Shown here: in pieces, positions 51,944 to 59,927 of the stretch | How the letters are laid out: each line of letters begins with the position of its first letter | Position numbering within the stretch: position 1 is the stretch's first letter | Assembly: GCA_041399065.1 (NCBI GenBank) | Contig: JAWKTN010000010.1 | Coordinates: 62,001-126,000 of the forward strand | Reading direction: 5' to 3' | Source: JAGQPD01 sp020426865 | GTDB lineage: Bacteria > Planctomycetota > Planctomycetia > Pirellulales > Pirellulaceae | DNA: 64,000 bases | Translations under genes and position numbers: made by a program | The notes under the pieces: generated by a model | The model's database searches: none | What the model was told of the DNA's origin: nothing | Seen by the model: the letters and a program-made list of their open reading frames with translations, nothing else

Positions 51944-53071
51944 GTGACGAGTCCGATATTGCCGGGTGCAACGGTGGGTGTATTGGGGAGCGGCCAACTC
52001 GGCCGCATGTTCGCAGTGGCTGCGCGGCGCATGGGGTATCGAGTCCATGTCTATTCGCCCGACACCGATTCGCCAACCGGGCAGCTGGCAGATCGTGAAA
52101 TCACCGCCTCCTACCAGGACTTGGACGCCGTTGCCGACTTCGCGCGAACCGTGCAAGTCGTCACGTTTGAGTTTGAAAACGTGCCGTTGGAAACTGTCCA
52201 GGCCGTCGATGGTGTCGTCCCGGTGCGACCGTCTGGCCAACTGCTGCATACCACTCAGAATCGCTTGCGCGAAAAGACATTCCTTCGCGATAACGGGTTT
52301 CCCGTGACGCCGTTTTGTGAGCTCGAGTCGCCGCGGAATTTTGATCAGCTGGATGACCAGTGGTTTCCCGCAGTGATCAAGACAGCGGCCTGGGGATACG
52401 ATGGCAAGGGACAGCTCATGGTGCGCCAACGGGACGACTTCCAGCAATGGCCGGCGGACGCTTGCGGCAATTTGATCGTGGAACGGCTCGTCGATTTTCA
52501 AATGGAACTGTCAGTCATTGGCGCACGAGGTGTCGATGGCCAAATCGTTTGTTACGAGCCGTTCGAAAATATTCACCGCCACCATATTCTCGACTTCACG
52601 TTGTCCCCCGCACGCGTACCCCCCCAGGTTGCCACCGAGGCGAAGCAAATCATGCGAGATCTGCTGGCGTCCCTGGATGTGGTCGGTGTGCTGTGTGTTG
52701 AGTTCTTTTGGGACCGCAACGGATCGTTGCTCATCAATGAATTGGCACCACGCCCTCACAATTCGGGTCACTTGACCGTCGATGCCCACGTAACGTGCCA
52801 ATTCGAACAACAAGTTCGCGCCGTCTGCGGGCTGCCGTTGGGGTCAACGCGCCAACACCGCCCTGCGGCAATGGCCAACCTGCTGGGTGACGTATGGTCG
52901 CACGGTACGCCGAATTGGCCTGGCGTCTGCGGTTTCGATGAGGTCAAGCTGCACCTTTACGGAAAGAGTCAGCCCAACCCTCGCCGCAAAATGGGACATC
53001 TGACCGTGATGGCCGATTCGGTCGATGCCGCACTCTCGATCATCACCCAAGCTCGTCAGGTTCTGGTGTAA
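51944..53071 (+). CDS. purK: 5-(carboxyamino)imidazole ribonucleotide synthase
   Basis: 375 residues with an ATP-grasp fold. The N-terminal motif is VGVLGSGQLGRMFAVAARRM, the ATP-binding region has KTAAWGYDGKGQLMV and LIVERLVDF, and LLINELAPRPHNSGHLT is the family metal-binding signature. It makes N5-CAIR from AIR, ATP and bicarbonate, the substrate of PurE. It starts at GTG 51944 with the purine-rich GGGAGAGAAG upstream. Confidence 0.95.
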   Translation: MTSPILPGATVGVLGSGQLGRMFAVAARRMGYRVHVYSPDTDSPTGQLADREITASYQDLDAVADFARTVQVVTFEFENVPLETVQAVDGVVPVRPSGQLLHTTQNRLREKTFLRDNGFPVTPFCELESPRNFDQLDDQWFPAVIKTAAWGYDGKGQLMVRQRDDFQQWPADACGNLIVERLVDFQMELSVIGARGVDGQIVCYEPFENIHRHHILDFTLSPARVPPQVATEAKQIMRDLLASLDVVGVLCVEFFWDRNGSLLINELAPRPHNSGHLTVDAHVTCQFEQQVRAVCGLPLGSTRQHRPAAMANLLGDVWSHGTPNWPGVCGFDEVKLHLYGKSQPNPRRKMGHLTVMADSVDAALSIITQARQVLV

Positions 53072-53198
53072 CGTTCGCATTTCGTCCGCCATCCGCCAAC
53101 GATTTGCATACCCAGCTCGGTTCCTTGAGCTAGATTTGTGGGAGTTTCCAGCCTGGGATATTCCCGTCTTCGTTGACAATAATACGGGTGGCAATTTT

Positions 53199-53747
53199 AT
53201 GGATTGTATCGATTATGGAGATGGCTACGCCCAACACCTGCAGTCACTCGGGGCCACTCGAGACGAATATGGTGCGCCCATTATTGCCAGCTCGGCGATC
53301 GGACGGTCGCCCGGTGCTTCGACCATCGCCACCTGGTTCGAAGTCCTGACCGGATTGGCACGCATGCCAGCCAGCGATCCGGAGTACCTATCGACGGCCG
53401 CTGAGCTACTGCTGGTTCCTGGTGGCCTGGATGCTGGTTGGGTGCTCTCCCATCAAGATGGCCACTGGCACGTTGTTCGTGCCGCCGCCGGCGAACTGGA
53501 CGACGAATTGCGACCCCGATTGGACGTCCTACGGCGCGCGGCACGGGAGCAAGCGACACTTTACTGCGGAAATTCGTCGCGACAGCAGCTTGCTGACGAT
53601 GTCGAGGCCGTCATCTGTGCCCCGGTACTCGACGCCCAACAAAACGTCTCTGGTGCCTTTTACGGTGCCCGCGTCATTGGCGGTGTGAACGCCCGCAAGT
53701 CGGTCCGACCCCTAGAATGTCTATGGGTGCAATTGTTGGCGGAGTAA
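53199..53747 (+). CDS. GAF-like sensor half of a split adenylate cyclase gene
   Basis: 182 residues from ATG 53199, the frame being open back to 53025. Residues about 45-180 look like a GAF domain (TGLARMPASDPEYLSTAAEL, WVLSHQDGHWHVVRAA, VEAVICAPVLD, GAFYGARVIGG). The frame ends at TAA 53745-53747, and the next codon, GTG, continues in the same frame into a cyclase. Planctomycete homologues I know of are one polypeptide with GAF (often FHA-GAF) joined to the class III cyclase. N-terminal start is uncertain because no RBS is visible and an N-terminal FHA is not recognised. Confidence 0.65.
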   Translation: MDCIDYGDGYAQHLQSLGATRDEYGAPIIASSAIGRSPGASTIATWFEVLTGLARMPASDPEYLSTAAELLLVPGGLDAGWVLSHQDGHWHVVRAAAGELDDELRPRLDVLRRAAREQATLYCGNSSRQQLADDVEAVICAPVLDAQQNVSGAFYGARVIGGVNARKSVRPLECLWVQLLAE

Positions 53748-54509
53748 GTGGCGGCGGCCGAGTTACGACGAGCGGCGGAGGCGGATTGTGCTCGACATCG
53801 AGTGATGTTGCAGCAGATCTTTGCACCAGAGATCGTGTCGTTATTGGAACGCGATCCGGGGTTGCTTTCCAGTCAGACACGGACCGCAACGATTTTGTTC
53901 ATGGATTTGTGGCGATCAACGGCGATTGCGGAGCAGTTGGGCGTTGAGTTGACGCATGAGTTTCTCAGTCATCTGATGGATTGCATGACGGAGCACGTCA
54001 TGCGGCACGGCGGTGTAATGATCGACTATTTTGGAGATGGTCTATCGGCGATGTGGAACGCGCCGACCGATCAGCCGGATCATGCGTTGCGCGCGTGTCG
54101 TGCCGCGGCGGGGATGCAGGCGGAGATCCCCACATTCAACAGCGAGTGGGAGGAACTGGCGGGTGTGACGATCCGCATTGGCATTGGGATCCACACCGGT
54201 ACGGTATCGGTGGGCAATTCGGGTAGTCGATGGCACATGAAGTACGGACCGCGTGGGCAAGTAGTGAGTGCGGCCAGTCGCATCGAGCGCGCTACAAGGC
54301 AGTCCGGAGAGGCGATTCTAATATCGGACGCGACCCGCACGATGTTGCCGGCCAATGTGACGTGTGAGTACATTGAGCGAGCACAATTAAGTGGCATCCA
54401 GGACCCGGTGGACCTCTACGGCGTGCGGCAGGTCGATGAGATGAAATTGGCGCGTTCACCGCTGGCGGAATTCCGCAACGTGCCGCTCACAACCACCCGA
54501 CCCAACTGA
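53748..54509 (+). CDS. Class III adenylate/guanylate cyclase catalytic half
   Basis: 253 residues if the GTG right after the TAA is a start; another start is the ATG at 53805 (MLQQIFAP). Class III motifs: first metal Asp in TILFMDLWRST, second in MIDYFGDGLSAMWNAP, and the purine-site lysine in WHMKYGPRG. The normally conserved Asn in the transition-state motif (VNxASR) is Ser here (VVSAASRIE), while the Arg is kept. So it may be weakly active or regulatory. It is the same frame as the upstream GAF half, separated by one stop. A lesion or a stop-restart arrangement is possible. Confidence 0.75.
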   Translation: MAAAELRRAAEADCARHRVMLQQIFAPEIVSLLERDPGLLSSQTRTATILFMDLWRSTAIAEQLGVELTHEFLSHLMDCMTEHVMRHGGVMIDYFGDGLSAMWNAPTDQPDHALRACRAAAGMQAEIPTFNSEWEELAGVTIRIGIGIHTGTVSVGNSGSRWHMKYGPRGQVVSAASRIERATRQSGEAILISDATRTMLPANVTCEYIERAQLSGIQDPVDLYGVRQVDEMKLARSPLAEFRNVPLTTTRPN

Positions 54510-55071
54510 CAGCAAACTGTAATTTGAACCGGTTGGCGGATTACTTGCTAGCTTCAGTCTTTTCGATAATCCTCGAGAAAAGTCGCCAGTTTCGACCGAT
54601 CTGAGTGATGTTTGATTGATGTTTGTATTTCGTCAAAAAATCCGCCTTGACCCTTTTCGCCGAATGGCATATCTTCCCGCCTCATCGAACGCATGACGTC
54701 GCACACGTCGATGCGGCCGACAAAAAAATCGATGGAAAGCGAGCTTGACACGGACGACGAAAAAAAGGAAATAACAACAACGCCAATCACAACAACGCGG
54801 TGACGAAGTGAGCGAACCTGCACACGAGATACTCATGCCAGGGTGTCTTTGCGGACCGGAAGCTTTGGTGTCTAGCATGGATGCTGGCTCGAGCTTAGAA
54901 CTTCACAACGTCACGTAAACGCGTTGGCGACCAAAGCAGGATGCGGCGGTCGCCTGCAAACCAATCGCTCCCGGAAGATGAACGAGTCCTTAGCCCCCCT
55001 GGGACCCGCGCTTTCCGGGGGCCTTTTTTTTGCGCTCACTTCACCTATCATGCGGTAGGGAGAAACGAGCA
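54510..55071. other. Intergenic stretch with a possible small minus-strand frame
   Basis: No convincing gene in this 562-base gap. A minus-strand frame at 54554-54823 (GTG start, 89 codons, N-terminal hydrophobic VVVIGVVVISFFSSSVSSS) is possible but has no RBS or recognisable similarity, so I do not call it. The region ends with a terminator hairpin. Confidence 0.4.
54993..55031 (+). terminator. Rho-independent terminator
   Basis: GCCCCC (54993-54998) pairs with GGGGGC (55017-55022), and eight T residues follow from 55024. It is the clearest intrinsic terminator in the window. It ends just before the glycosyltransferase gene, which therefore needs its own promoter or a start of 55072. Confidence 0.8.
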
Positions 55072-56325
55072 TTGCAAAGCATCGATATCATCATCTGTCC
55101 GACGGGAAGTGCCGGTGATCATTTCCCTTTCATTGGATTGGGGCAAGCATTGTTAGCCCGCGGGCATCGCGTGACGATGGTCTCCAACGGGTATTTTCAA
55201 GAGACGATTGAAGCGGCCGGGTTGGAATATGTCGAGTTGGCGACGCGAGACGAGTTTTTGCAGTTGGCCAATGATCCCGACCTATGGAGTCCATTTCGCG
55301 GGTTCCCATGTATTTTTCGCGGCTTGTGGCCGTACATCCCGCGTCAGTATGAATACCTGCGCGAACGAAGAAGTGACAAGAATTTTGTCGTGATTGCGTC
55401 CAGCCTGTCGTTTGGTGCACGCATAGCCCAAGAGAGTTTGCGCATCCCGCTGGTAACGGTGCATTTGCAACCGGCGGTGATTTGGAGCGAATTCCAATCG
55501 CCAAAGTTTTTTGGAATCTGGAGTGGCGCGTGGGTACCTCGATGGGTACGACGTTGGCAGTATGCTTTGGGTGAGCGGCTTGTTATTGACCGCACGGCTT
55601 GTCCCGACATGAATCGATTTCGATCCCAGTTAGGGTTGGCCCCGATGCGTCGGCTGACGAGCTGGTGGAATTCGACCGATCGCATCATCGGGCTCTTTCC
55701 TCCCTGGTATGGGCCACCGCAGCCGGACTGGCCAAAGCAGCTGCGATTAACCGAGTTTCCGTTATGGGAAGATGCACAGGATCGACCGCTGGGCGCTGAC
55801 GTGGAACGGTTTTTGGCAGAAGGGGAAGCACCGATCGTATTCACGCCTGGTTCGGCGATGATGTTTGGGAAATCGTTTTTTGTCGAATCGGCGCGGGCCT
55901 GCCAGCAATTGGGGCGGCGTGGAATGTTGATGACGAGGTTTGCTGACCAGATTCCCGCCGAACTTCCTGCCGGCGTGCGGCATTTTGAGTATGCGCCGTT
56001 TTCGCGACTACTCCGGCGCGCTGCGGCGGTCGTGCATCATGGTGGCATTGGTACGACGGCACAGGCGTTGGCCAGTGGTGTTCCGCAGTTGATCATGCCC
56101 ATGAGTCACGATCAACCGGACAATGCCCACCGTGTATCGCAGCTGGGAGTGGCCGATTGGGTTTCGCGCCGGAAATATCGGGCGACCAATATCGTGCCCA
56201 AACTGCAGCGACTCTTGACATCCCACGAAGTGGCGACAAGTTGCCGCGACGTGGCCCATCGTTTTGCAGGGGTCGACCCGTTTGCGAAGGCCTGCGAACT
56301 CTGTGAGCAAGTCGCTCGAGTGTGA
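55072..56325 (+). CDS. Glycosyltransferase family 1 (UGT-like)
   Basis: About 417 residues from TTG 55072, with AGGGAGA about ten bases upstream; a TTG at 55030 is the other option but overlaps the terminator. The N-terminal domain has IIICPTGSAGDHFPFIGLGQ (G-H-P-type acceptor binding) and the C-terminal donor domain has YAPFSRLLRRAAAVVHHGGI with GTTAQALASGVPQLIMPMSH and DQPDNAHRV, the HHGGxGTT and DQ motifs that bind the UDP/TDP-sugar. Related enzymes glycosylate sterols, macrolides or lipids. It is a single gene. Confidence 0.88.
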   Translation: MQSIDIIICPTGSAGDHFPFIGLGQALLARGHRVTMVSNGYFQETIEAAGLEYVELATRDEFLQLANDPDLWSPFRGFPCIFRGLWPYIPRQYEYLRERRSDKNFVVIASSLSFGARIAQESLRIPLVTVHLQPAVIWSEFQSPKFFGIWSGAWVPRWVRRWQYALGERLVIDRTACPDMNRFRSQLGLAPMRRLTSWWNSTDRIIGLFPPWYGPPQPDWPKQLRLTEFPLWEDAQDRPLGADVERFLAEGEAPIVFTPGSAMMFGKSFFVESARACQQLGRRGMLMTRFADQIPAELPAGVRHFEYAPFSRLLRRAAAVVHHGGIGTTAQALASGVPQLIMPMSHDQPDNAHRVSQLGVADWVSRRKYRATNIVPKLQRLLTSHEVATSCRDVAHRFAGVDPFAKACELCEQVARV

Positions 56326-56400
56326 TCGGCATTGCGGAGACAATGGTCTCTCATATGAATCGCAGTCTTGGGCCGGCCGGCGGAACGGAAACCAGCAAGA

Positions 56401-57204
56401 CTACCGCAACGGCACGATCGAACCGCTTTCGAGTTCGGCTTTCAAGCTGACGAGTCTTCCGACATTTGGGCGATCAGCCAGGCGTTGGATACCCATTTGC
56501 AGGACAACAATAGCGTCATCGGCACGGCGGCTGCGGGCTAACTCGCCGGCGAGGCTGGCGAACAACGGGATTTCCAGGCCCGACCGTGGATATTGTGTGA
56601 GGAACTGGTCGAGATCGGCTTTCAATCGGTTCTGGTCGGTCCGGTAATTGGTGTGGATAAACAACACGCGTAGCGACGCGATTTCAACCTCCGTACTCTT
56701 CCCTTTGCTTTCTTGAAGCATACGCTCGGATAACCCAAGAAACTGGTCGTGCGACGATTGCAAGTTCATTGCACTGGCCATGAAGTGCGCCCGGAGCACG
56801 ATCAGGTCGGCCTGAGCGCGCTGTTCGGCCGATAGGTCCGGCCATTTCAGCACTTGACCGTGCAGCTCCGTCAAATGCTGCATGATCGATTCCAGTCGTT
56901 CCGGAGTTACGTGCAAGCGGTGGACGTGAGGACTGGACCATTGACGCTGGAATTTGTCCAGTAGTTCGGAAGTCTTCATGAATGCTGGCCACGGATCGGT
57001 TTCGTCTTTGACGTCCGGCAGGACCAACGGTTCGGTCGTCACCGTCTTGGGCTGTGGCAGGAGAAGTGCGAGTGCTTCGGGATGAGCCTTGATACTGCGC
57101 ACGGCGGAAAAGGCCAAGAACGCGAAGCCAACGGTCAAAAACCAATGGCTACGCGGTCCAGGCTTGGCCATGATCCGGCGTTCTAGGTTTCGGTAGTAGT
57201 CCAT
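56401..57204 (-). CDS. Membrane-anchored protein with TPR-like helical repeats, function unknown
   Basis: 267 residues, or 256 from the ATG at 57171. A hydrophobic segment (WFLTVGFAFLAFSAV) lies near the N-terminus. The rest is alpha-helical: TSELLDKFQRQW, AQADLIVLRAHFMASAM, QFLGLSERMLQES, DLDQFLTQYPRSGLEIPLFA and DDAIVVLQMGIQRLADR, compatible with degenerate TPR. No catalytic motif. It does not resemble any named family by eye. It follows no obvious operon partner. Confidence 0.6.
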   Translation of the reverse strand: MDYYRNLERRIMAKPGPRSHWFLTVGFAFLAFSAVRSIKAHPEALALLLPQPKTVTTEPLVLPDVKDETDPWPAFMKTSELLDKFQRQWSSPHVHRLHVTPERLESIMQHLTELHGQVLKWPDLSAEQRAQADLIVLRAHFMASAMNLQSSHDQFLGLSERMLQESKGKSTEVEIASLRVLFIHTNYRTDQNRLKADLDQFLTQYPRSGLEIPLFASLAGELARSRRADDAIVVLQMGIQRLADRPNVGRLVSLKAELESGSIVPLR

Positions 57205-57432
57205 ATCCCGTTAGGGGCAGTAAGGCTATGGGAAGCTAATTTGTCAGTAAATAATAGGTTGCATTCCACGTTCCGGATACGAAATGAGGCTCCGTCTGCA
57301 AAATCCTCCCTGTCGCTGCAATTGAAAAACCCAAATAAAGAACGACGAGGCACCCGTAGCCTGTGCTACCAGTGCCCCGCCATTCTGCCACGCAAGGGTT
57401 TGGTTCTGTCGGTGATGTCGAATGTGCTGCTT

Positions 57433-58905
57433 TTAGCGAGCCACCTGTGCACGGAGCTCCAAGCTGTGCTTTACCGCGTCATCGACGATCTCTGGTGTTA
57501 CTCGCAACGGAAGGCCACGGAACTCACAAGCATTGCGGACATGACGCAAGATATCGCGAGGATGGCAGTATCGCATGGCCCGTTCGGGCTGGCGATAGTG
57601 CTTTTCGATTAGGTACTGATACACCTGCTCGCTGGCGTCCAGCTGCAAGTCGCGTAGACAACGTTCGAACACGGCCCGATACTCACTTTCCGTTGGGTCG
57701 GATACGCGAATCGTGTACGAGATGCGACGCAAAAATGCCTCATCGACTAAATCACAGGGATCCATGTTTGTCGAAAAGACGATCATCGGTTCGAACGGGA
57801 ATTGGATCGAACGCCCGCTCGGAAGGTTCAAGGTGTCGATGCGTTTTTCCAACGGCACAATCAATCGATTCAACAACTCTTCAGGACGGAAGCGGTGGCG
57901 ACCAAAATCATCAATCACGAATGTGCCGCAATTTGCCTTCATTTGTACCGGCGCTTCCATGATCCCCGTTACCGTGTTGATCGTCACTTCCAGATTGTTC
58001 AGCTGCAGTTCTCCGCCAACGCTAATCGTCGGCCGCCGTATGCGAACCCATCGTTGGTCAATGGTCGATTCGTCGTCCACTCCGTGCGGCAAGGCGATGT
58101 GCCGCGTGGAATCGAATAGCCGCAAGATTTCCCCCCCCGCCAATATCGCTCGCGGAATCCATATTGATTCGCCGTACGCCTGCGTGATTCGCTCCGCAAT
58201 GCTCGTCTTCCCATTGCCCGGCTCGCCATACAAAAAGAACCCCATCCCCAGGTTCATCGCTTCGCCAATCTGTGTCGCCATGCTGTTGCTGATGACCAAG
58301 TCGGTAAACGCGCGATGCACATCGTCCAACCGCGGATGCTGATTCTTCAACGCCTGCAATTGCACCGACCGATTGTATTCCTCCAAGGGTACCGGAGCCG
58401 TCCCAAAATAGGTTGACTGTTGGGAGTAGCGGCGAGCTCGATCGGCACCCTGGTCGGTCAACTCGTACGTATAGTCGCCAATCGGGGCGCTCCCACGAAA
58501 GACGACCAGCTGTTCCGCCTTCAGCCGATGCAATAATGCTTCCATCGTATGAAACGGAAGACCTACCTGACGGGCCATCCCGCGTCCTGAAGCGGAACCA
58601 ACGTTCAACAGATACTTCAAGACTAACGATTCCACCAGGCGTTCGTGCAGCCCGGCGTCGTGGATCGAATTCGGAGCCGAGGGAAAAAACTTCGAACCGG
58701 CCGGTCGACGCACCGCGGCTCCCGCAAATTCCACCGACTGCTTCGCCGCCACGTGCTGCGCGACCTGGGCGAATTGCTTGGCCGCTACCGCCCAACTCGG
58801 GTCGTCCCCGTCAAAGTGTTTCGGTGGCGTGGCGCCCTGAGTTGGAACAGTGGGCTGAGCGGGAAAGCTGCTAGCATCATGGCCAAATGCGGCGTTGTTG
58901 GGCAT
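57433..58905 (-). CDS. AAA+ ATPase with N-terminal winged-helix-like region
   Basis: 490 residues from ATG 58905, which has GAAGAGG upstream; the frame is open to 59547 but that part overlaps the divergent gene and shows no domain. Residues about 90-175 look like a winged helix (LVESLVLKYLLNVGSASGRG, LLHRLKAEQLVVFRG). The ATPase core has Walker A FLYGEPGNGKTSIAERI (about 238), Walker B TFVIDDFGRHRF, sensor 1 IVFSTNMDPCDL and sensor 2 EAFLRRISYTIRVSD. It resembles planctomycete AAA proteins annotated as MoxR-like or ATPases with unknown partners. No neighbour shows its substrate. Confidence 0.82.
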   Translation of the reverse strand: MPNNAAFGHDASSFPAQPTVPTQGATPPKHFDGDDPSWAVAAKQFAQVAQHVAAKQSVEFAGAAVRRPAGSKFFPSAPNSIHDAGLHERLVESLVLKYLLNVGSASGRGMARQVGLPFHTMEALLHRLKAEQLVVFRGSAPIGDYTYELTDQGADRARRYSQQSTYFGTAPVPLEEYNRSVQLQALKNQHPRLDDVHRAFTDLVISNSMATQIGEAMNLGMGFFLYGEPGNGKTSIAERITQAYGESIWIPRAILAGGEILRLFDSTRHIALPHGVDDESTIDQRWVRIRRPTISVGGELQLNNLEVTINTVTGIMEAPVQMKANCGTFVIDDFGRHRFRPEELLNRLIVPLEKRIDTLNLPSGRSIQFPFEPMIVFSTNMDPCDLVDEAFLRRISYTIRVSDPTESEYRAVFERCLRDLQLDASEQVYQYLIEKHYRQPERAMRYCHPRDILRHVRNACEFRGLPLRVTPEIVDDAVKHSLELRAQVAR

Positions 58906-59217
58906 GGCGGAACCTCTTCGGATTTTCTCTGAAATAGACGGCAATCGAGCCCACAAGACAGGCCCATGGCCACAATCGACCACGAAAAAAGATAGGTTAC
59001 GCCTGGGGCCCATGGGACGCGATTCCCGGCCCGAGTCGACCTCCGGCAAGGTGCACGGCAAGCCGCATGGTCCAGTGGAGCGTATAATTCGCATCCTGCC
59101 GATTTTGCCGAAATTGCAGATTCCAAGATTTGCGTTTTTTGGTACAGTCGTAAGGCTGGACGTTGGGATGGGCTGACTGAGGGAAACGACAGCACTTAAC
59201 ACGGGGAGGAACATAGG
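58906..59217. other. Divergent promoter region between the AAA+ gene and the exported protein gene
   Basis: About 312 bases, both genes pointing away. GGGAGGA (59207-59213) is a Shine-Dalgarno for the right gene. No promoter boxes are certain; no other gene is supported. Confidence 0.45.
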
Positions 59218-59769
59218 ATGTTTCGTCGTACGGCGAGCGGTCATTTTGCCGGGTACAGTCTCATCGGCGGATTTTTCTTGGCCACGGCGGCAATGGCTTC
59301 GGTTGCACTTACGTTTTCTGTCCTGCAAGCTCAGAACGAGACTCCCAAAGGGCCATCGGAAGAAGTTAAAGCTGCCTTGTCGGAGTTGAAGATTCAGTAC
59401 GAGATCGATGAAGACAACGACTACAAAGTCGAGCTGCAAACACAAGGCAACCGGACACAATTGTGTTACATCTTGTCCGAATCGGGCAAATGGAGCACGC
59501 TCAACTATCGCGAAGTCTGGTCGCCGGCCCACGTTTATGAAGGCCAACTATCGCCGGAGCTGGCAGAACGCGTTCTGCGCGACAGTGGTCAACGGCTGAT
59601 CGGCGGGTGGTGCGTCACCGACTGGGGGGAAGGACGCAAGTGCTTGTACTTTACTGCCAAAGTTCCCCCGAATCTTTCCGCCAAGTCGCTGCATGAAGTG
59701 ATGAGTGTCGTGGCCTTGGTGGCCGATACGTTGGAGAAAGAAATCAGCGGTGAGACCGATACGTATTAA
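59218..59769 (+). CDS. Exported protein with signal anchor, possibly YbjN-like
   Basis: 183 residues. The N-terminal helix (LIGGFFLATAAMASVALTFSV) is a signal peptide or anchor. The rest, EEVKAALSELKIQYEIDEDN with DYKVELQTQGNRTQLCYIL, and LHEVMSVVALVADTLEKEI, has the alternating alpha/beta look of type III secretion chaperone-like or YbjN-type proteins, but the match is weak. A good Shine-Dalgarno (GGGAGGAACATAGG) precedes the ATG. Likely monocistronic. Function unknown. Confidence 0.7.
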   Translation: MFRRTASGHFAGYSLIGGFFLATAAMASVALTFSVLQAQNETPKGPSEEVKAALSELKIQYEIDEDNDYKVELQTQGNRTQLCYILSESGKWSTLNYREVWSPAHVYEGQLSPELAERVLRDSGQRLIGGWCVTDWGEGRKCLYFTAKVPPNLSAKSLHEVMSVVALVADTLEKEISGETDTY

Positions 59770-59829
59770 GTCGTCCCATTCCTCTCAATCGACACCGCCA
59801 CCGCCGTTCGTCGACGAGTGCCGCGACGC

Positions 59830-59873
59830 ACAGTGCAAAGACAGTGCAAAGACAGTGCAAAGACAGTGCAAAG
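59830..59873. repeat. Four tandem copies of an 11-bp unit
   Basis: ACAGTGCAAAG repeats four times without mismatch from 59830 to 59873. It lies in the intergenic space between the exported protein gene and the EF-hand gene and can change copy number by slippage. Confidence 0.9.
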
Positions 59874-59927
59874 GACCGCCAGGCCGTTTGTCTTCGTTTC
59901 GCACCAACCGCGTTTCGCATTCTGGTA

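Noticed and set aside
54554..54823. 89-codon minus-strand frame with a hydrophobic N-terminus
   Set aside because: GTG start with no RBS, no recognisable domain and no conserved neighbour; evidence too weak for a gene call.
58906..59547. Upstream extension of the AAA+ ATPase frame (214 codons)
   Set aside because: It overlaps the divergent exported-protein gene, shows no domain, and a methionine with a plausible RBS lies at 58905.
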